This document shows, piece after piece, positions 52,152 to 60,598 of a DNA stretch of 64,000 nucleotides. The position numbers and the translations under genes are program-made. The notes beneath the pieces were generated by a model, which was not told where the DNA came from, ran no database searches, and saw only the letters and a program-made list of their open reading frames with translations. Each line of letters opens with the position of its first letter. The stretch's first letter is position 1. The DNA comes from Cloacibacterium rupense (GTDB lineage: Bacteria; Bacteroidota; Bacteroidia; Flavobacteriales; Weeksellaceae): contig NZ_BMLV01000001.1 in the NCBI RefSeq assembly GCF_014645495.1, forward strand, positions 124,001-188,000, given 5' to 3'.

Positions 52152-52295
52152 AACCGCTTTTTCATAAACTTGTTAAAATTAATAAATATTTTAACTGTCT
52201 CATATTAACATTTGTTAATATTAAATTTAATTGCCTATGTTAATATTGTACATATATAAGAGAATTCTATGCTAGATTATTGATGATTCAGCATA

Positions 52296-52303
52296 TACCT
52301 TTG
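52296..52303 (+). promoter_or_regulatory. Promoter -7 element TACCTTTG
   Basis: TAnnTTTG match 38 bases before the ATG of the secreted protein at 52342. Confidence 0.5.
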
Positions 52304-52341
52304 TCCCAGGATTAATTTGATAACACACAAACTTATTTATT

Positions 52342-52737
52342 ATGAAAAATGTATTAAAATTTGGATTTATTGCAGGATTTGCTTTTTTTACAGCAACTGC
52401 TTCAGCGAAAACGAATAACCATTCTGTAGTGGTTGAAAAAGTAAGCAGCAATGCTACTAACCCAGGGAAAGACAAAAACATCGATGCAGAAAATATACTG
52501 AAACCTCAGTTTTTGGTTGAAAGAAATTGGGTGAAATTATCTTTGGATAACTTGAAAGATGAAGTGAAAATTTCTGTATTTGACCTTTCTGACGATGTAT
52601 ATTACAGTGCTGTACAAGCACCTAAAAATGGAAAAATTAACATCCATTTTAACCTAAACCCTGAGACTTCTAATGCTTATGTCATCAGAATCGAAAGAAA
52701 TGGAGAGGTTTTCGAAAAAACTTTTTTTGTTGACTAA
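52342..52737 (+). CDS. Small secreted beta-rich protein
   Basis: 131 residues with signal peptide MKNVLKFGFIAGFAFFTATASAK (cleavage after about residue 22). After a short Ser/Asn-rich linker, the last 80 residues alternate like beta-strands (WVKLSLDNLKDEVKISVFDLSDDVYY, INIHFNLNPETSNAYVIRIERNGEVFEKTFFVD), similar to the small Ig-like secreted proteins frequent in Bacteroidota. The ending is reminiscent of a C-terminal sorting-type domain but too short to call. Function unknown. Confidence 0.7.
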   Translation: MKNVLKFGFIAGFAFFTATASAKTNNHSVVVEKVSSNATNPGKDKNIDAENILKPQFLVERNWVKLSLDNLKDEVKISVFDLSDDVYYSAVQAPKNGKINIHFNLNPETSNAYVIRIERNGEVFEKTFFVD

Positions 52738-52769
52738 TCACGACAAAAAAATTATTTAAAACTGTTGTG

Positions 52770-52803
52770 AAGGGGGTGTCAGTATACTGATACTCCCTTT
52801 TTT
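52770..52803 (+). terminator. Terminator after the small secreted protein gene
   Basis: Long hairpin AAGGGGGTGTCAGTA/TACTGATACTCCCTT with one or two mismatches, then T run. Also lies just beyond the stop of the convergent DUF2200 gene. Confidence 0.75.
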
Positions 52804-53152
52804 ATGCCCTAAGAATTTTTTCCATCGCCTTTCCCTTCGCCAATTCATCAATCAACTTATCCAAATACCTTATTTTTTGCATTAGGGGGTCTTCTATCTC
52901 TTCTACACGGTAACCGCAGATGACTCCTGTAATCTTAGAAACATTAGGATTCAATGCCGGCGCTTCTGCAAAAAAAGTTTCGAAATCAGTTTTATTTTCT
53001 AAAATTTCTTTCAATCCCTTTTCGTCATAACCCGTCAACCAATAGATGATTTCTTTCACCTCAGACTCCGTTCTGCCTTTCTTCTCTGCCTTTTGCACGT
53101 AATGTGGATAGACACTCGCAAAAGACATTTTATAAACTCGGGTGTTGTTCAT
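52802..53152 (-). CDS. DUF2200 family protein
   Basis: 116 residues, cytoplasmic. Family hallmarks: start [39 protein letters not shown], then [49 protein letters not shown]. No biochemical function is known for the family. Monocistronic on the minus strand, converging on the small secreted protein gene. Confidence 0.92.
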   Translation of the reverse strand: MNNTRVYKMSFASVYPHYVQKAEKKGRTESEVKEIIYWLTGYDEKGLKEILENKTDFETFFAEAPALNPNVSKITGVICGYRVEEIEDPLMQKIRYLDKLIDELAKGKAMEKILRA

Positions 53153-53263
53153 CGATTCTTATTTTATGCTAAAATATTGATTTTTTATGAATACAAAATA
53201 GCATCTACCAAATTAGTCCAACCACATCACTAATCCATTATACCACTAACCAACTAATCAACC

Positions 53264-53368
53264 AACTTTACAACTTTACAACTTTACAACTTTACATTTT
53301 TACAACTTTACAACTTTACAACTTCACAACTTTACAACTTTACAACTTTACATTTTTACAACTTTACC
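53264..53368 (+). repeat. ACAACTTT octamer tandem repeat
   Basis: Thirteen uninterrupted 8-base units, mostly ACAACTTT with ACATTTTT and ACAACTTC variants, in the 297-base gap before the BASS transporter gene. Confidence 0.95.
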
Positions 53369-53424
53369 ACTAACCACTCAACAATTAATAGAACATATTT
53401 CACATTTAAGTTTTGGATTTTCCT

Positions 53425-53432
53425 TATTTTTG
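53425..53432 (+). promoter_or_regulatory. Promoter -7 element TATTTTTG
   Basis: TAnnTTTG match 17 bases before the ATG at 53450; makes the TTG at 53441 an unlikely start. Confidence 0.55.
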
Positions 53433-53449
53433 TACAATACTTGCTTTTC

Positions 53450-54358
53450 ATGCAAAAAATATCGCTTCTCCTGAGAAAATTAAAATCCTACATGATGCCT
53501 ATTGCCATGCTTTTAGGTTTTATTTTGTATCAACAAATGTCTGCCTTATCTTTTTTGGTGCCTTATTTAATCTTCATCATGTTGCTGCTTACATTTGTTA
53601 ATATCTCCTGGAGCAATATTTATTTCTCTAAAATGCACTTTTGGATGCTCCTATTTCAGGTAACAGCAAGTGGAGTAGTGTACTATCTCATCAATCCGTA
53701 TAATTCTATTTTAGCACAAGGAACTATGATTTGCATAGTGGCTCCCACAGCTACTTCTGCACCAGTAATCACCAAAATGCTAAACGGAAATGTAGAAAAC
53801 CTTACCTCTTATTCACTATTAAGCAATTTGCTCTTGGTTCTGGTAGCACCCTTGCTATTTTCAGAAATAGGATTCCACAATTTACCTTTTTTAGACTCTG
53901 CCTGGCATATCTCCAAAAGGGTAGCCCTGCTCCTAATATTACCTTTACTCATCGCGTTTTTTATCAATAAATATGCCCCTAAAACGGCTAATTTTTTACA
54001 AAAAAAATCAGATTTTTCCTTCTATTTATGGAGCTTAGCACTCACCATAGTCTCTGGCAGAACCCTCCATTTTATCCTTTCTCAAGGTGAATCTTACTAT
54101 AAAATAGAACTCTTACTGGCGGTTTTCTCTTTCTTAGTCTGCGTTTTTCAGTTTTGGATAGGTAGAAAAATCGGTAGAAAATACCAAAACACCGTGGCTG
54201 GTGGACAAGGACTCGGACAAAAAAATACCATTCTCGCCATCTGGATGGCTCAAGTCTACCTCAATCCCATAGCTTCCATTGCACCAGGACTCTACGTCAT
54301 CTGGCAAAATAGCGTCAACTCTTGGCAGGTCTTTAGAAATAGAAAAAATTTAAACTAA
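53450..54358 (+). CDS. BASS-family (bile acid:sodium symporter-like) transporter
   Basis: 302 residues from MQKISLLLRKL, with nine or ten hydrophobic helices. Diagnostic segments are ICIVAPTATSAPVITKMLNGN (about 98-118), the discontinuous-helix Pro-rich motif, and GGQGLGQKNTILAIWMAQVYLNPIASIAPGLYVIWQN near the C-terminus (GQ-x-NT motif). Bacterial BASS proteins move organic anions with sodium; the substrate here is unknown. Confidence 0.88.
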   Translation: MQKISLLLRKLKSYMMPIAMLLGFILYQQMSALSFLVPYLIFIMLLLTFVNISWSNIYFSKMHFWMLLFQVTASGVVYYLINPYNSILAQGTMICIVAPTATSAPVITKMLNGNVENLTSYSLLSNLLLVLVAPLLFSEIGFHNLPFLDSAWHISKRVALLLILPLLIAFFINKYAPKTANFLQKKSDFSFYLWSLALTIVSGRTLHFILSQGESYYKIELLLAVFSFLVCVFQFWIGRKIGRKYQNTVAGGQGLGQKNTILAIWMAQVYLNPIASIAPGLYVIWQNSVNSWQVFRNRKNLN

Positions 54359-54426
54359 CCAACTAACCTCTCCCTATTTTCCCCTCTAAAAAGAAGGATA
54401 CCCTTAAGGCGGAGTGTGTACTTATC

Positions 54427-54832
54427 AACCTCCGAAAGATTCTCAGGGCAACGGAACTGCACCTTTAGGAGGTTGAGCATCTCACATTAAAAAAACAATT
54501 TTACTCCCTATAGAGTTGGGGCAAAGAAAATTGTTCTCCAACAAACAACAATCGTAACCATTCCCCTTCCTTGAAGGGGTGGCTTTCGAACTCGTTCGAA
54601 AGACGGGGTAGTGTAAAACTCATCACTTAAGAAAATGAAGATTTTACATCCTTTAGGAATGAGGAGAATTAAAGTCTTCATTTTCAATTACTAACCAATT
54701 CCCCATCCATCAATAGGAACGGGCTTTAGCCCGTTTAAAAAATTGAAATTAAAATTGGCTTTAGCCAAAACCTAGAAAATCAATGTTTTTTTATTCAAAA
54801 ATCAACTGATTTTCATCAATTCCAATCAAAAT
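54427..54832 (+). repeat. Direct repeat R1 (about 400 bp), copy 1
   Basis: A mosaic of hairpins: AACCTCC...GGAGGTT, CCCCTTCCTTGAAGGGG, CTTTCGAACTCGTTCGAAAG, AACGGGCTTTAGCCCGTT and TTGGCTTTAGCCAA. About 85-90% identical to 60013-60413 in the same orientation. It fills most of the 54359-54981 gap, which holds no ORF. Confidence 0.9.
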
Positions 54833-54846
54833 TGTGCCCTCTAGTA

Positions 54847-54876
54847 TTGGTAATTCTTGCACATTCAGTATATTTG
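54847..54876 (+). promoter_or_regulatory. Promoter of the 55-59 kb gene block
   Basis: TTG (54847-54849), 19 bases, TATATTTG (54869-54876). It lies just after repeat R1 and 105 bases before the first gene of the block. Confidence 0.6.
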
Positions 54877-54981
54877 TATAAAACATATAATCAAAAACTC
54901 AATAATTACAGTCTTAATATAGAATTCTTGCTGGTTTTCATTGGATTTGATTATTTAATTAATTGTTGAAAATCAAAAACA

Positions 54982-55827
54982 ATGTTTAAAATACTACCCC
55001 TAATTTCTTTCCTTTTATTCTTTACCCATGTAAAGTTTTTTTCGCAAATTGATAAAAATGGAAACCCTGTTTTTAATAGCGTGAATATTGAAAAGACGAA
55101 TCTCGACGATTTCGAAATAATCTCTAATTATTATACCATCAAAGATAATATAGATAATAAATTATCTTCTGTTTTTGTTAGTGAAAGTCCTTCAATAGAG
55201 GATTTTATAAATTTTTCTACCAAATTACCTTCCTACTATTTTATATTGATAGATAAGGGAAATGTACAAGGAATGGCAATGTTAATTCCAAGTCCTAAAG
55301 ATGACTCTTATTTTTATAATGTAATAATTCCTAACAATAATTCTAATATTATTATTCCTTCTTCGCTTCGAGGAAAAATTACGGAACATAGGGCGAAGGA
55401 GCTTGCTGTAATCAAAAATAATGATTCTAAAATTACGGATAACCAATTTCATATCAGCAATACGAGTTTAGAAATTATCCCTTTTCAAAAGGTGCTTTCA
55501 GAATTTAAAGATGTTGTAGTAGATAAAATAAAATCGGCATCCAAAACAGATAATAGATTAGAAGAATATATCAAATCAGAATCAAAAGAAGGCGGTAAGT
55601 TTGACTTTAAAAAGAAATTAGAGGATTCCGAAGGATTAATTGCTTACGAAAGTATTTTATATAATAAAAAGGATTTTGCAATTTTAATGTGGTCTGCCGC
55701 AGTTAAAAGCTTAGGTTATAATGATTTTGATAAAGCCAAAGATTTATGGAAGAGCATTAATGGTAGAGAACTCACAGAACCAGAACTAAAAGCATTTAAA
55801 AAAGGATTTGAAATCAAACTTAAATAA
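54982..55827 (+). CDS. Secreted protein of unknown function
   Basis: 281 residues, signal peptide 1-21 (THVKFFSQ). The rest is Asn/Lys/Ser-rich and mainly soluble: an N-terminal part with DKNGNPVFNSV, a central region with NNNSNIIIPSSLRGKITEHRAKEL, and a helical C-terminus with DFAILMWSAAVKSLGYNDFDKAKDLWKSINGRELTEPELKAFKKGF. I recognise no family. First of five genes on one strand between two long direct repeats, all with similar composition. Confidence 0.7.
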   Translation: MFKILPLISFLLFFTHVKFFSQIDKNGNPVFNSVNIEKTNLDDFEIISNYYTIKDNIDNKLSSVFVSESPSIEDFINFSTKLPSYYFILIDKGNVQGMAMLIPSPKDDSYFYNVIIPNNNSNIIIPSSLRGKITEHRAKELAVIKNNDSKITDNQFHISNTSLEIIPFQKVLSEFKDVVVDKIKSASKTDNRLEEYIKSESKEGGKFDFKKKLEDSEGLIAYESILYNKKDFAILMWSAAVKSLGYNDFDKAKDLWKSINGRELTEPELKAFKKGFEIKLK

Positions 55828-55847
55828 TTAATAAAATATATAAACTA

Positions 55848-56660
55848 ATGAAACCAATTTCAATTTTTCTTATTTTAATGTGGTCAATTTCTATTTTTTC
55901 ACAAGAGAATAAAATTTCGGACAACGAATTTCAATTAAAATTAGATTCTATAAAAAGTGAAGGTAATTTGTTATATTCTCTAGAAAATGCTTCATGGAAT
56001 GCTTCAGACATAATTAGAGAAAACAAAATGCTAAGAAATGAAGTAGGGCAGTACCTTACTTATAAATCAAATGATACAGTAAAAACTGTTTTTTTGAATA
56101 AAAAAGCAGATAAAGTGATGGTAGAATATTTATTTCTAAATAATTCTAAAAAAGCGATTAAACATAGACTAAAAGAAAGAGACCTGAATTCTTTGGAATT
56201 AGATCTAAAAAATAATAGAGAAAAATTAATCTCACAATTGTCTGACCCAAAATACGAAGTAGGAGTACCAGAAGGTTTTAGCCTAAATTTAATTACAATC
56301 CCTTCTGGAAATAAGTTTAGAACATACATAATTACTGGCGCTAATGATTCTGGAGTAATACCATTTGGTAATGATTACCTTTTCGTAACAGATAAAATTG
56401 GTAATATACTAGAATCCAAAAAATTCCATTCTAGACTTATTCCTCAGTACACATCTACCGCACAAGGCGAAATGTCTATGTCCACACATAGTCACCTGAA
56501 AACAAATTCTTTTATTTCTGCAACAGATATATGTACTTTTAAGTTATATGCTCCTTTTACTAAGTTAGAAAAGTTCTTTGTTTATTCGCCTGCTTACAGT
56601 ACTTATTTTGAATATGATGGTAAAAAGGACACTTTAAAAAAAGTAAAATCTCCATTTTAG
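55848..56660 (+). CDS. Secreted protein with a JAMM/MPN-like metal motif
   Basis: 270 residues, signal peptide 1-19 (SISIFSQ), then a helical part to about residue 130. The C-terminal half contains PFGNDYLFVTDKIGNILE (about 176) and, at residues 214-227, HSH-LKTNSFI-SATD. This fits the JAMM pattern His-x-His-x7-Ser-x2-Asp exactly (His214, His216, Ser224, Asp227). The expected upstream catalytic Glu is not obvious. A secreted metallo-isopeptidase-like fold is inferred; an inactive relative is possible. It follows the previous gene by 20 bases. Confidence 0.65.
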   Translation: MKPISIFLILMWSISIFSQENKISDNEFQLKLDSIKSEGNLLYSLENASWNASDIIRENKMLRNEVGQYLTYKSNDTVKTVFLNKKADKVMVEYLFLNNSKKAIKHRLKERDLNSLELDLKNNREKLISQLSDPKYEVGVPEGFSLNLITIPSGNKFRTYIITGANDSGVIPFGNDYLFVTDKIGNILESKKFHSRLIPQYTSTAQGEMSMSTHSHLKTNSFISATDICTFKLYAPFTKLEKFFVYSPAYSTYFEYDGKKDTLKKVKSPF

Positions 56661-56710
56661 AAAATATAAAAAGTAAAAAAATCTCATTATTAATCATAAA
56701 AGCAATATAA

Positions 56711-57325
56711 ATGAACTTTTTAAAAAAAATATTCGGCGCAAAACCTGACCATTCCGCTTCACAAAATCATCAATATATTGTAATTACCCTGAATGACAGA
56801 ATCCAACCTTTTGATAGAGGAGAATACTACGAAGACCCTTTAGATGAATTTCTAAAAACTAATAATTTAGGCGAAATATCAGGAGGGGGAACCTTGCAAG
56901 ATGCAGATGGTGAAATAGAATTTGTAGATATCGAAGTAGAATTAGCACTTGATGTAGATACCAATATTGCAGTTCAAAAAATAATGAACTTCCTAAAAAC
57001 CAAAAAAATACCCAAAAACTCTAAAATAACCATTGAAACAACCAATGAAGTGATTGAGTTTGGAGATAATGAAGGTTTGGCAATTTATCTAGATGGAGTA
57101 AATCTAGAACCAGAAGTTTATCAGAATTCAGATTCTAACTTTGTAGTCTCTGAAATCAAAAGATTAATTGATGACAAAGACGAAACAGTAAGGTTCTGGG
57201 AATTTCCAGAGAAAACAGCACTTTACTTTTATGGTGATTCTTTTGTAGAAATGAACAAACTAATAGAACCTTTTGTAAGTACATATCCGCTTTGTAAAAA
57301 TGCAGTGATTAAACAGATTTCTTAG
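56711..57325 (+). CDS. Acidic cytoplasmic protein of unknown function
   Basis: 204 residues without a signal peptide, unlike its neighbours. It starts NFLKKIFGAKP, then repeated acidic beta-like stretches (DRIQPFDRGEYYEDPLDEFLKTNNLGEISGGGTLQDADGEIEFVDIEVEL). The composition recalls cytoplasmic immunity or partner proteins of secreted effectors, but I recognise no named family and offer that only as a possibility. It lies in the same transcription unit. Confidence 0.65.
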   Translation: MNFLKKIFGAKPDHSASQNHQYIVITLNDRIQPFDRGEYYEDPLDEFLKTNNLGEISGGGTLQDADGEIEFVDIEVELALDVDTNIAVQKIMNFLKTKKIPKNSKITIETTNEVIEFGDNEGLAIYLDGVNLEPEVYQNSDSNFVVSEIKRLIDDKDETVRFWEFPEKTALYFYGDSFVEMNKLIEPFVSTYPLCKNAVIKQIS

Positions 57326-57356
57326 ATTCCTATGGTTAAAAATTAATCTTTTATCA

Positions 57357-58133
57357 ATGAAAATACTCATTTCACCAGTCTTAATTCTCGTTTTCATGAT
57401 GCTCTTGGGTTTTAATGACTATAATTCTAAATCTGAAACAGAGAAAAAAGAAGTATTGTTACTTGCAACTCAGAATTTTAATGACTTAATTAAAATAAAT
57501 AGGACTTTTAAAATACTTTCGGATAGCAGTTATATTTTCACCGAATTGGTAAAAGAAGAAAATCATTCTAAAAGTGAAACATTTCAAGGTTTGGTAAAGA
57601 TAGATAATGACACCATCAAATTTTCTCCTTTTTTACTAGATTTTAATATTTCGGAGACAGCAGTTCTAAAAAATGGTTTTATAGAATTTATTGACGGAGA
57701 ATATCCTGAGAGAATGAAATTTGAAATAACAAAACTAAATGTCAATAACAATTTAGACACCCAAAAGTTTCCTAATTATGCAATATTTACATTTTACAAG
57801 AAGTTCAATAAACAAGAATGGCAAAAAGAATATTCTAATTATGATTTGAATAACCAAGAATTACTAAAAATAGATCAAATCTTCAAAAAAGAATTTTCTA
57901 ATAATAAAAGATTAGAAACCTTCGACAAATATTTAAAACAGATTGTTGCTGTAAGAAATAATAAAAATGAAATATTAATTCAAGCTCATTTTTTTTGTAA
58001 AAATACTTCTTTGTTAGAAAGCTATCAATATTATGAATCAATGATGAACGACGGAGGCAACTGCAATGTTTATGCAGAACTGAATTTAACAACCGGGAAA
58101 TTTAATTACTTCAACATTGCAGGATTAGCTTAA
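57357..58133 (+). CDS. Exported protein of unknown function
   Basis: 258 residues with an N-terminal hydrophobic segment (VLILVFMMLLGF) that acts as signal or anchor. The C-terminus YYESMMNDGGNCNVYAELNLTTGKFNYFNIAGLA resembles the ending of many Bacteroidota secreted hypothetical proteins (DGGNCxxxxxxNL). No catalytic motif recognised. Fourth gene of the block. Confidence 0.65.
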   Translation: MKILISPVLILVFMMLLGFNDYNSKSETEKKEVLLLATQNFNDLIKINRTFKILSDSSYIFTELVKEENHSKSETFQGLVKIDNDTIKFSPFLLDFNISETAVLKNGFIEFIDGEYPERMKFEITKLNVNNNLDTQKFPNYAIFTFYKKFNKQEWQKEYSNYDLNNQELLKIDQIFKKEFSNNKRLETFDKYLKQIVAVRNNKNEILIQAHFFCKNTSLLESYQYYESMMNDGGNCNVYAELNLTTGKFNYFNIAGLA

Positions 58134-58146
58134 AAAACAACTTGTT

Positions 58147-59148
58147 ATGAATAAAATAATTCTTACCTCAGTTTTTTTATTTTTTTTGGCTTGTAATAAT
58201 CAAAAAATACAGCCAAATTCAAATGATATTATTGTCTTTGGGGAGCAAATCAAAGATGAAAGTCATCATAAAGAAATTCATGAAAATTTAGATTTGGCAT
58301 CTAAAGAATCTAATAAAAATGATTCAATATTAGTTTCACTTTATAGTTTAAGTGAAAAAAATCCAACTTTAGCAATAAAAAAAGCAGATAGTGTTATACA
58401 AAATGCAAAAAAAGAAACCGATAAAATAAAATTAATGGTTAGGAATTCTTTATTGAGTTCTTTTAGTTATTTTATGGCTGAAACAAAATACAGGATTGGA
58501 GATTATAAAAGTTCCTTAGAAATTCTTGAAAAAGAAGATGACTTTTCTGATGATAATGCCGCAGCATTGGCAGCCAACTACATTAAATTAGGAAAACCAG
58601 AAAAAGCAAAACCTTTGATTGATAGCATTAGAAATTATTTAACAGATTATGCTCGTGCTAATTATTATGAATGTGTAGGAGACAAGAAGCAGGCTTTTAA
58701 AATTTATGAAAAAATAAAAAATGATAAATCAATTAAGCATTACGCCTATTACCAACTGGCTGCAAATAGATATAATGAACTTTCTAAGCCTAATCCAAAA
58801 TTATTAAATGAAATATACTTTCCTACAGGAAATCCAAATTTTGATATTGCAGATTCTGATGATGTAAACAGAAGTAAAATTTTTGATTTATTCTTAAATA
58901 TGCCAGAAGTGAATAAATGTAAATGTGGTGTTTACATTGTTGAGTCGCCTCAAGAAAATGAAAAAGATTATTACTGGATAAAAATTGGAAATATTGAAAG
59001 TGACAACATAAGTGATATTGGTAATTTGGAGAAATTAACCACAAAATATGATTTTTATATTTACCCCAAAAATAACTTTGATATAAAATTCTATAATCCT
59101 AAAACTAAACAAACGATGAGTTTAGAAGAATGGAGAAGTAACAGATAA
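58147..59148 (+). CDS. TPR-containing lipoprotein of unknown function
   Basis: 333 residues with a lipobox FFLAC (Cys16). Residues about 95-225 form TPR-like helical pairs (FMAETKYRIGDYKSSLEILEKE, AAALAANYIKLGKPEKAKPLIDSI, ARANYYECVGDKKQAFKIYEKI). The C-terminal 110 residues are a separate unknown domain with CKCGVYIVESPQENEKDYYWIKIG. Probably an envelope-anchored interaction protein. Fifth gene of the block, 13 bases after its neighbour. Confidence 0.7.
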   Translation: MNKIILTSVFLFFLACNNQKIQPNSNDIIVFGEQIKDESHHKEIHENLDLASKESNKNDSILVSLYSLSEKNPTLAIKKADSVIQNAKKETDKIKLMVRNSLLSSFSYFMAETKYRIGDYKSSLEILEKEDDFSDDNAAALAANYIKLGKPEKAKPLIDSIRNYLTDYARANYYECVGDKKQAFKIYEKIKNDKSIKHYAYYQLAANRYNELSKPNPKLLNEIYFPTGNPNFDIADSDDVNRSKIFDLFLNMPEVNKCKCGVYIVESPQENEKDYYWIKIGNIESDNISDIGNLEKLTTKYDFYIYPKNNFDIKFYNPKTKQTMSLEEWRSNR

Positions 59149-59166
59149 TAATTGAAAATGTATCAC

Positions 59167-59240
59167 CAGCTCTCCGAAATCTCTCCCTTCGGAGCTTTAG
59201 AAACTAATTCTTCTCTAAATAGAGGCGGGGTATGTAATTC
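59167..59240 (+). repeat. CTCCGAAATCTC hairpin repeat, copy 1
   Basis: It contains CTCCGAA/TTCGGAG and TTCTTCTCTAAATAGAGG. A diverged second copy at 59928-59996 lies on the other side of the next gene. Confidence 0.75.
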
Positions 59241-59268
59241 AAACCATTCTGCATCAATATTTTAATTT

Positions 59269-59919
59269 ATGAAAAATCACACACATAATTTTACCATAGC
59301 TTTATTAATAATTTTATCGATTATTTTTATAATTTATAATGCATATCATTATGACAATATTTTCCAAATTTTTATTTATCCTGTTTTAGGTTTAATATTC
59401 ATTTATAATTATTTCAAAGTTTTTCAAAAAAATAAAAAACAGTTTCTTATAAAGAAAAATAAAAATTCATTTATACAAACTTTAATATTGTCATTCTTCA
59501 TCATTTTAATACCAGTTATTATTATTCATTATGAAAATTTACAGAGTAAAGAGAAAATCTTAAAAGCTCAAAATTTTGGGGCATTTCTTTACTTTTATTC
59601 TGACGGAACTTATGTTATTAAAAGTGGACCTTGGGCAAGTAAAAAACATTTTTATGGTAAATATGAATTGAAAAAAGATACGATTATTTTAGACAATAAT
59701 GGGTTAGACGATGTGATTACAAGTGAAAAACTATTGATGATTAAAGCTAAAGATTTATACAACAATACAGATTCTATTAAAAATTATTTAGTCAATATAG
59801 ATACACATAATGAACAAATTAAATCCAGATTTATGGGAATTGACAAAAATAAAAATGAAATTTATGAGCCAATGTTTTTAGAAATTACTTTTGATAAAAG
59901 AAATTATAAATGCAGATAA
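59269..59919 (+). CDS. Membrane protein of unknown function
   Basis: 216 residues. Three hydrophobic helices lie within residues 8-85 (FTIALLIILSIIFIIYNAYHY, IFQIFIYPVLGLIFIYNYF, FIQTLILSFFIILIPVIIIHY). The remaining 120 residues are soluble with an alternating pattern (FLYFYSDGTYVIKSGPWASKKHFYGKYELKKDTIIL), similar to small lipocalin-like stress domains. No family recognised. It is flanked on both sides by copies of the same hairpin repeat, which suggests insertion. Confidence 0.6.
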   Translation: MKNHTHNFTIALLIILSIIFIIYNAYHYDNIFQIFIYPVLGLIFIYNYFKVFQKNKKQFLIKKNKNSFIQTLILSFFIILIPVIIIHYENLQSKEKILKAQNFGAFLYFYSDGTYVIKSGPWASKKHFYGKYELKKDTIILDNNGLDDVITSEKLLMIKAKDLYNNTDSIKNYLVNIDTHNEQIKSRFMGIDKNKNEIYEPMFLEITFDKRNYKCR

Positions 59920-60572
59920 TAACCTGCTCTCCGAAATCTCTCTCTCTCTTCGCAGCTTTAAAAACTATTCTTCTCTAAATAAAGAGGCCGGGTGTATACC
60001 CATCTAACATTAAACCTCCAAAAGATTCTAAAGGCAACTGAACTGCTCCTTTAGGAGGTTGAGCACCTCACATTAAAAAAACAATTTTCCTCCCTATAAA
60101 GTTGGGGCAAAGAAAATATTCTCCAATAATCAACAATTGTAACCATTCCCCTTCCTTGAAGGGGTGGCTTTCGAACTCGTCCGAAAGACGGGGTAGTGTA
60201 AAACTCATCACTTAAGAGAATGAAGATTTTACATCCTTTAGGACAGATGAAAATTAAAATCTTCATTTTCAACCACTAACCAATACCCCTTCCATCAATA
60301 GGAACGGGCTTCAGCCCGTTAAAAAAAATGAAAATAGTTGGCTTTAGCCAAAACCTAGAAAATCAATGTTTTTTCAAAAATCAACTGATTTTCATCAATT
60401 TCCTTCAAAATTCCGACTTCCCGTATTTCTTAATCATAAAATTTGTTTATTTTTGATAAAAAACAAATAAGCATCAACTCAAAATTACCTCCTATCAAAT
60501 ACTTACAATTGTTTACAAACGAATATTTTGTTTTAAATCAATATTTTAGTATCTAATTGCGTATATTTATGA
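59920..60572. repeat. Intergenic region with hairpin repeat copy 2 and long direct repeat R1 copy 2
   Basis: 59928-59996 repeats the hairpin element found at 59167-59240. 60013-60413 is the second copy of the 400-bp repeat R1. 60414-60572 is AT-rich with no visible feature and leads into the first cassette core. A 73-codon minus-strand ORF inside R1 is repeat sequence and not a gene. Confidence 0.8.
60013..60413 (+). repeat. Direct repeat R1 (about 400 bp), copy 2
   Basis: Same order of hairpins as copy 1 at 54427-54832, same orientation, about 5.6 kb apart, bracketing six genes. Confidence 0.9.
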
Positions 60573-60582
60573 GTTAGCCGTA
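60573..60582 (+). other. Left boundary core GTTAGCCGTA of cassette 1
   Basis: Exact complement of the end of cassette 1 (61245-61254). No palindromic partner arm is visible upstream, unlike the other junctions, so this may be the outer edge of the array. Confidence 0.65.
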
Positions 60583-60598
60583 ATTTTACAATACAACC

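Noticed and set aside
54427-54832. R1 repeat as another attC-like site
   Set aside because: It has many separate hairpins instead of one pair of long arms, and no core/inverse-core pair brackets the genes between its copies.
60051-60272. 73-residue minus-strand ORF
   Set aside because: It lies wholly within the hairpin-rich direct repeat R1, and the equivalent frame is not kept in the other copy.
54427-60413. Composite transposon
   Set aside because: The two direct repeats hold no transposase, no terminal inverted repeats and no visible target duplication.
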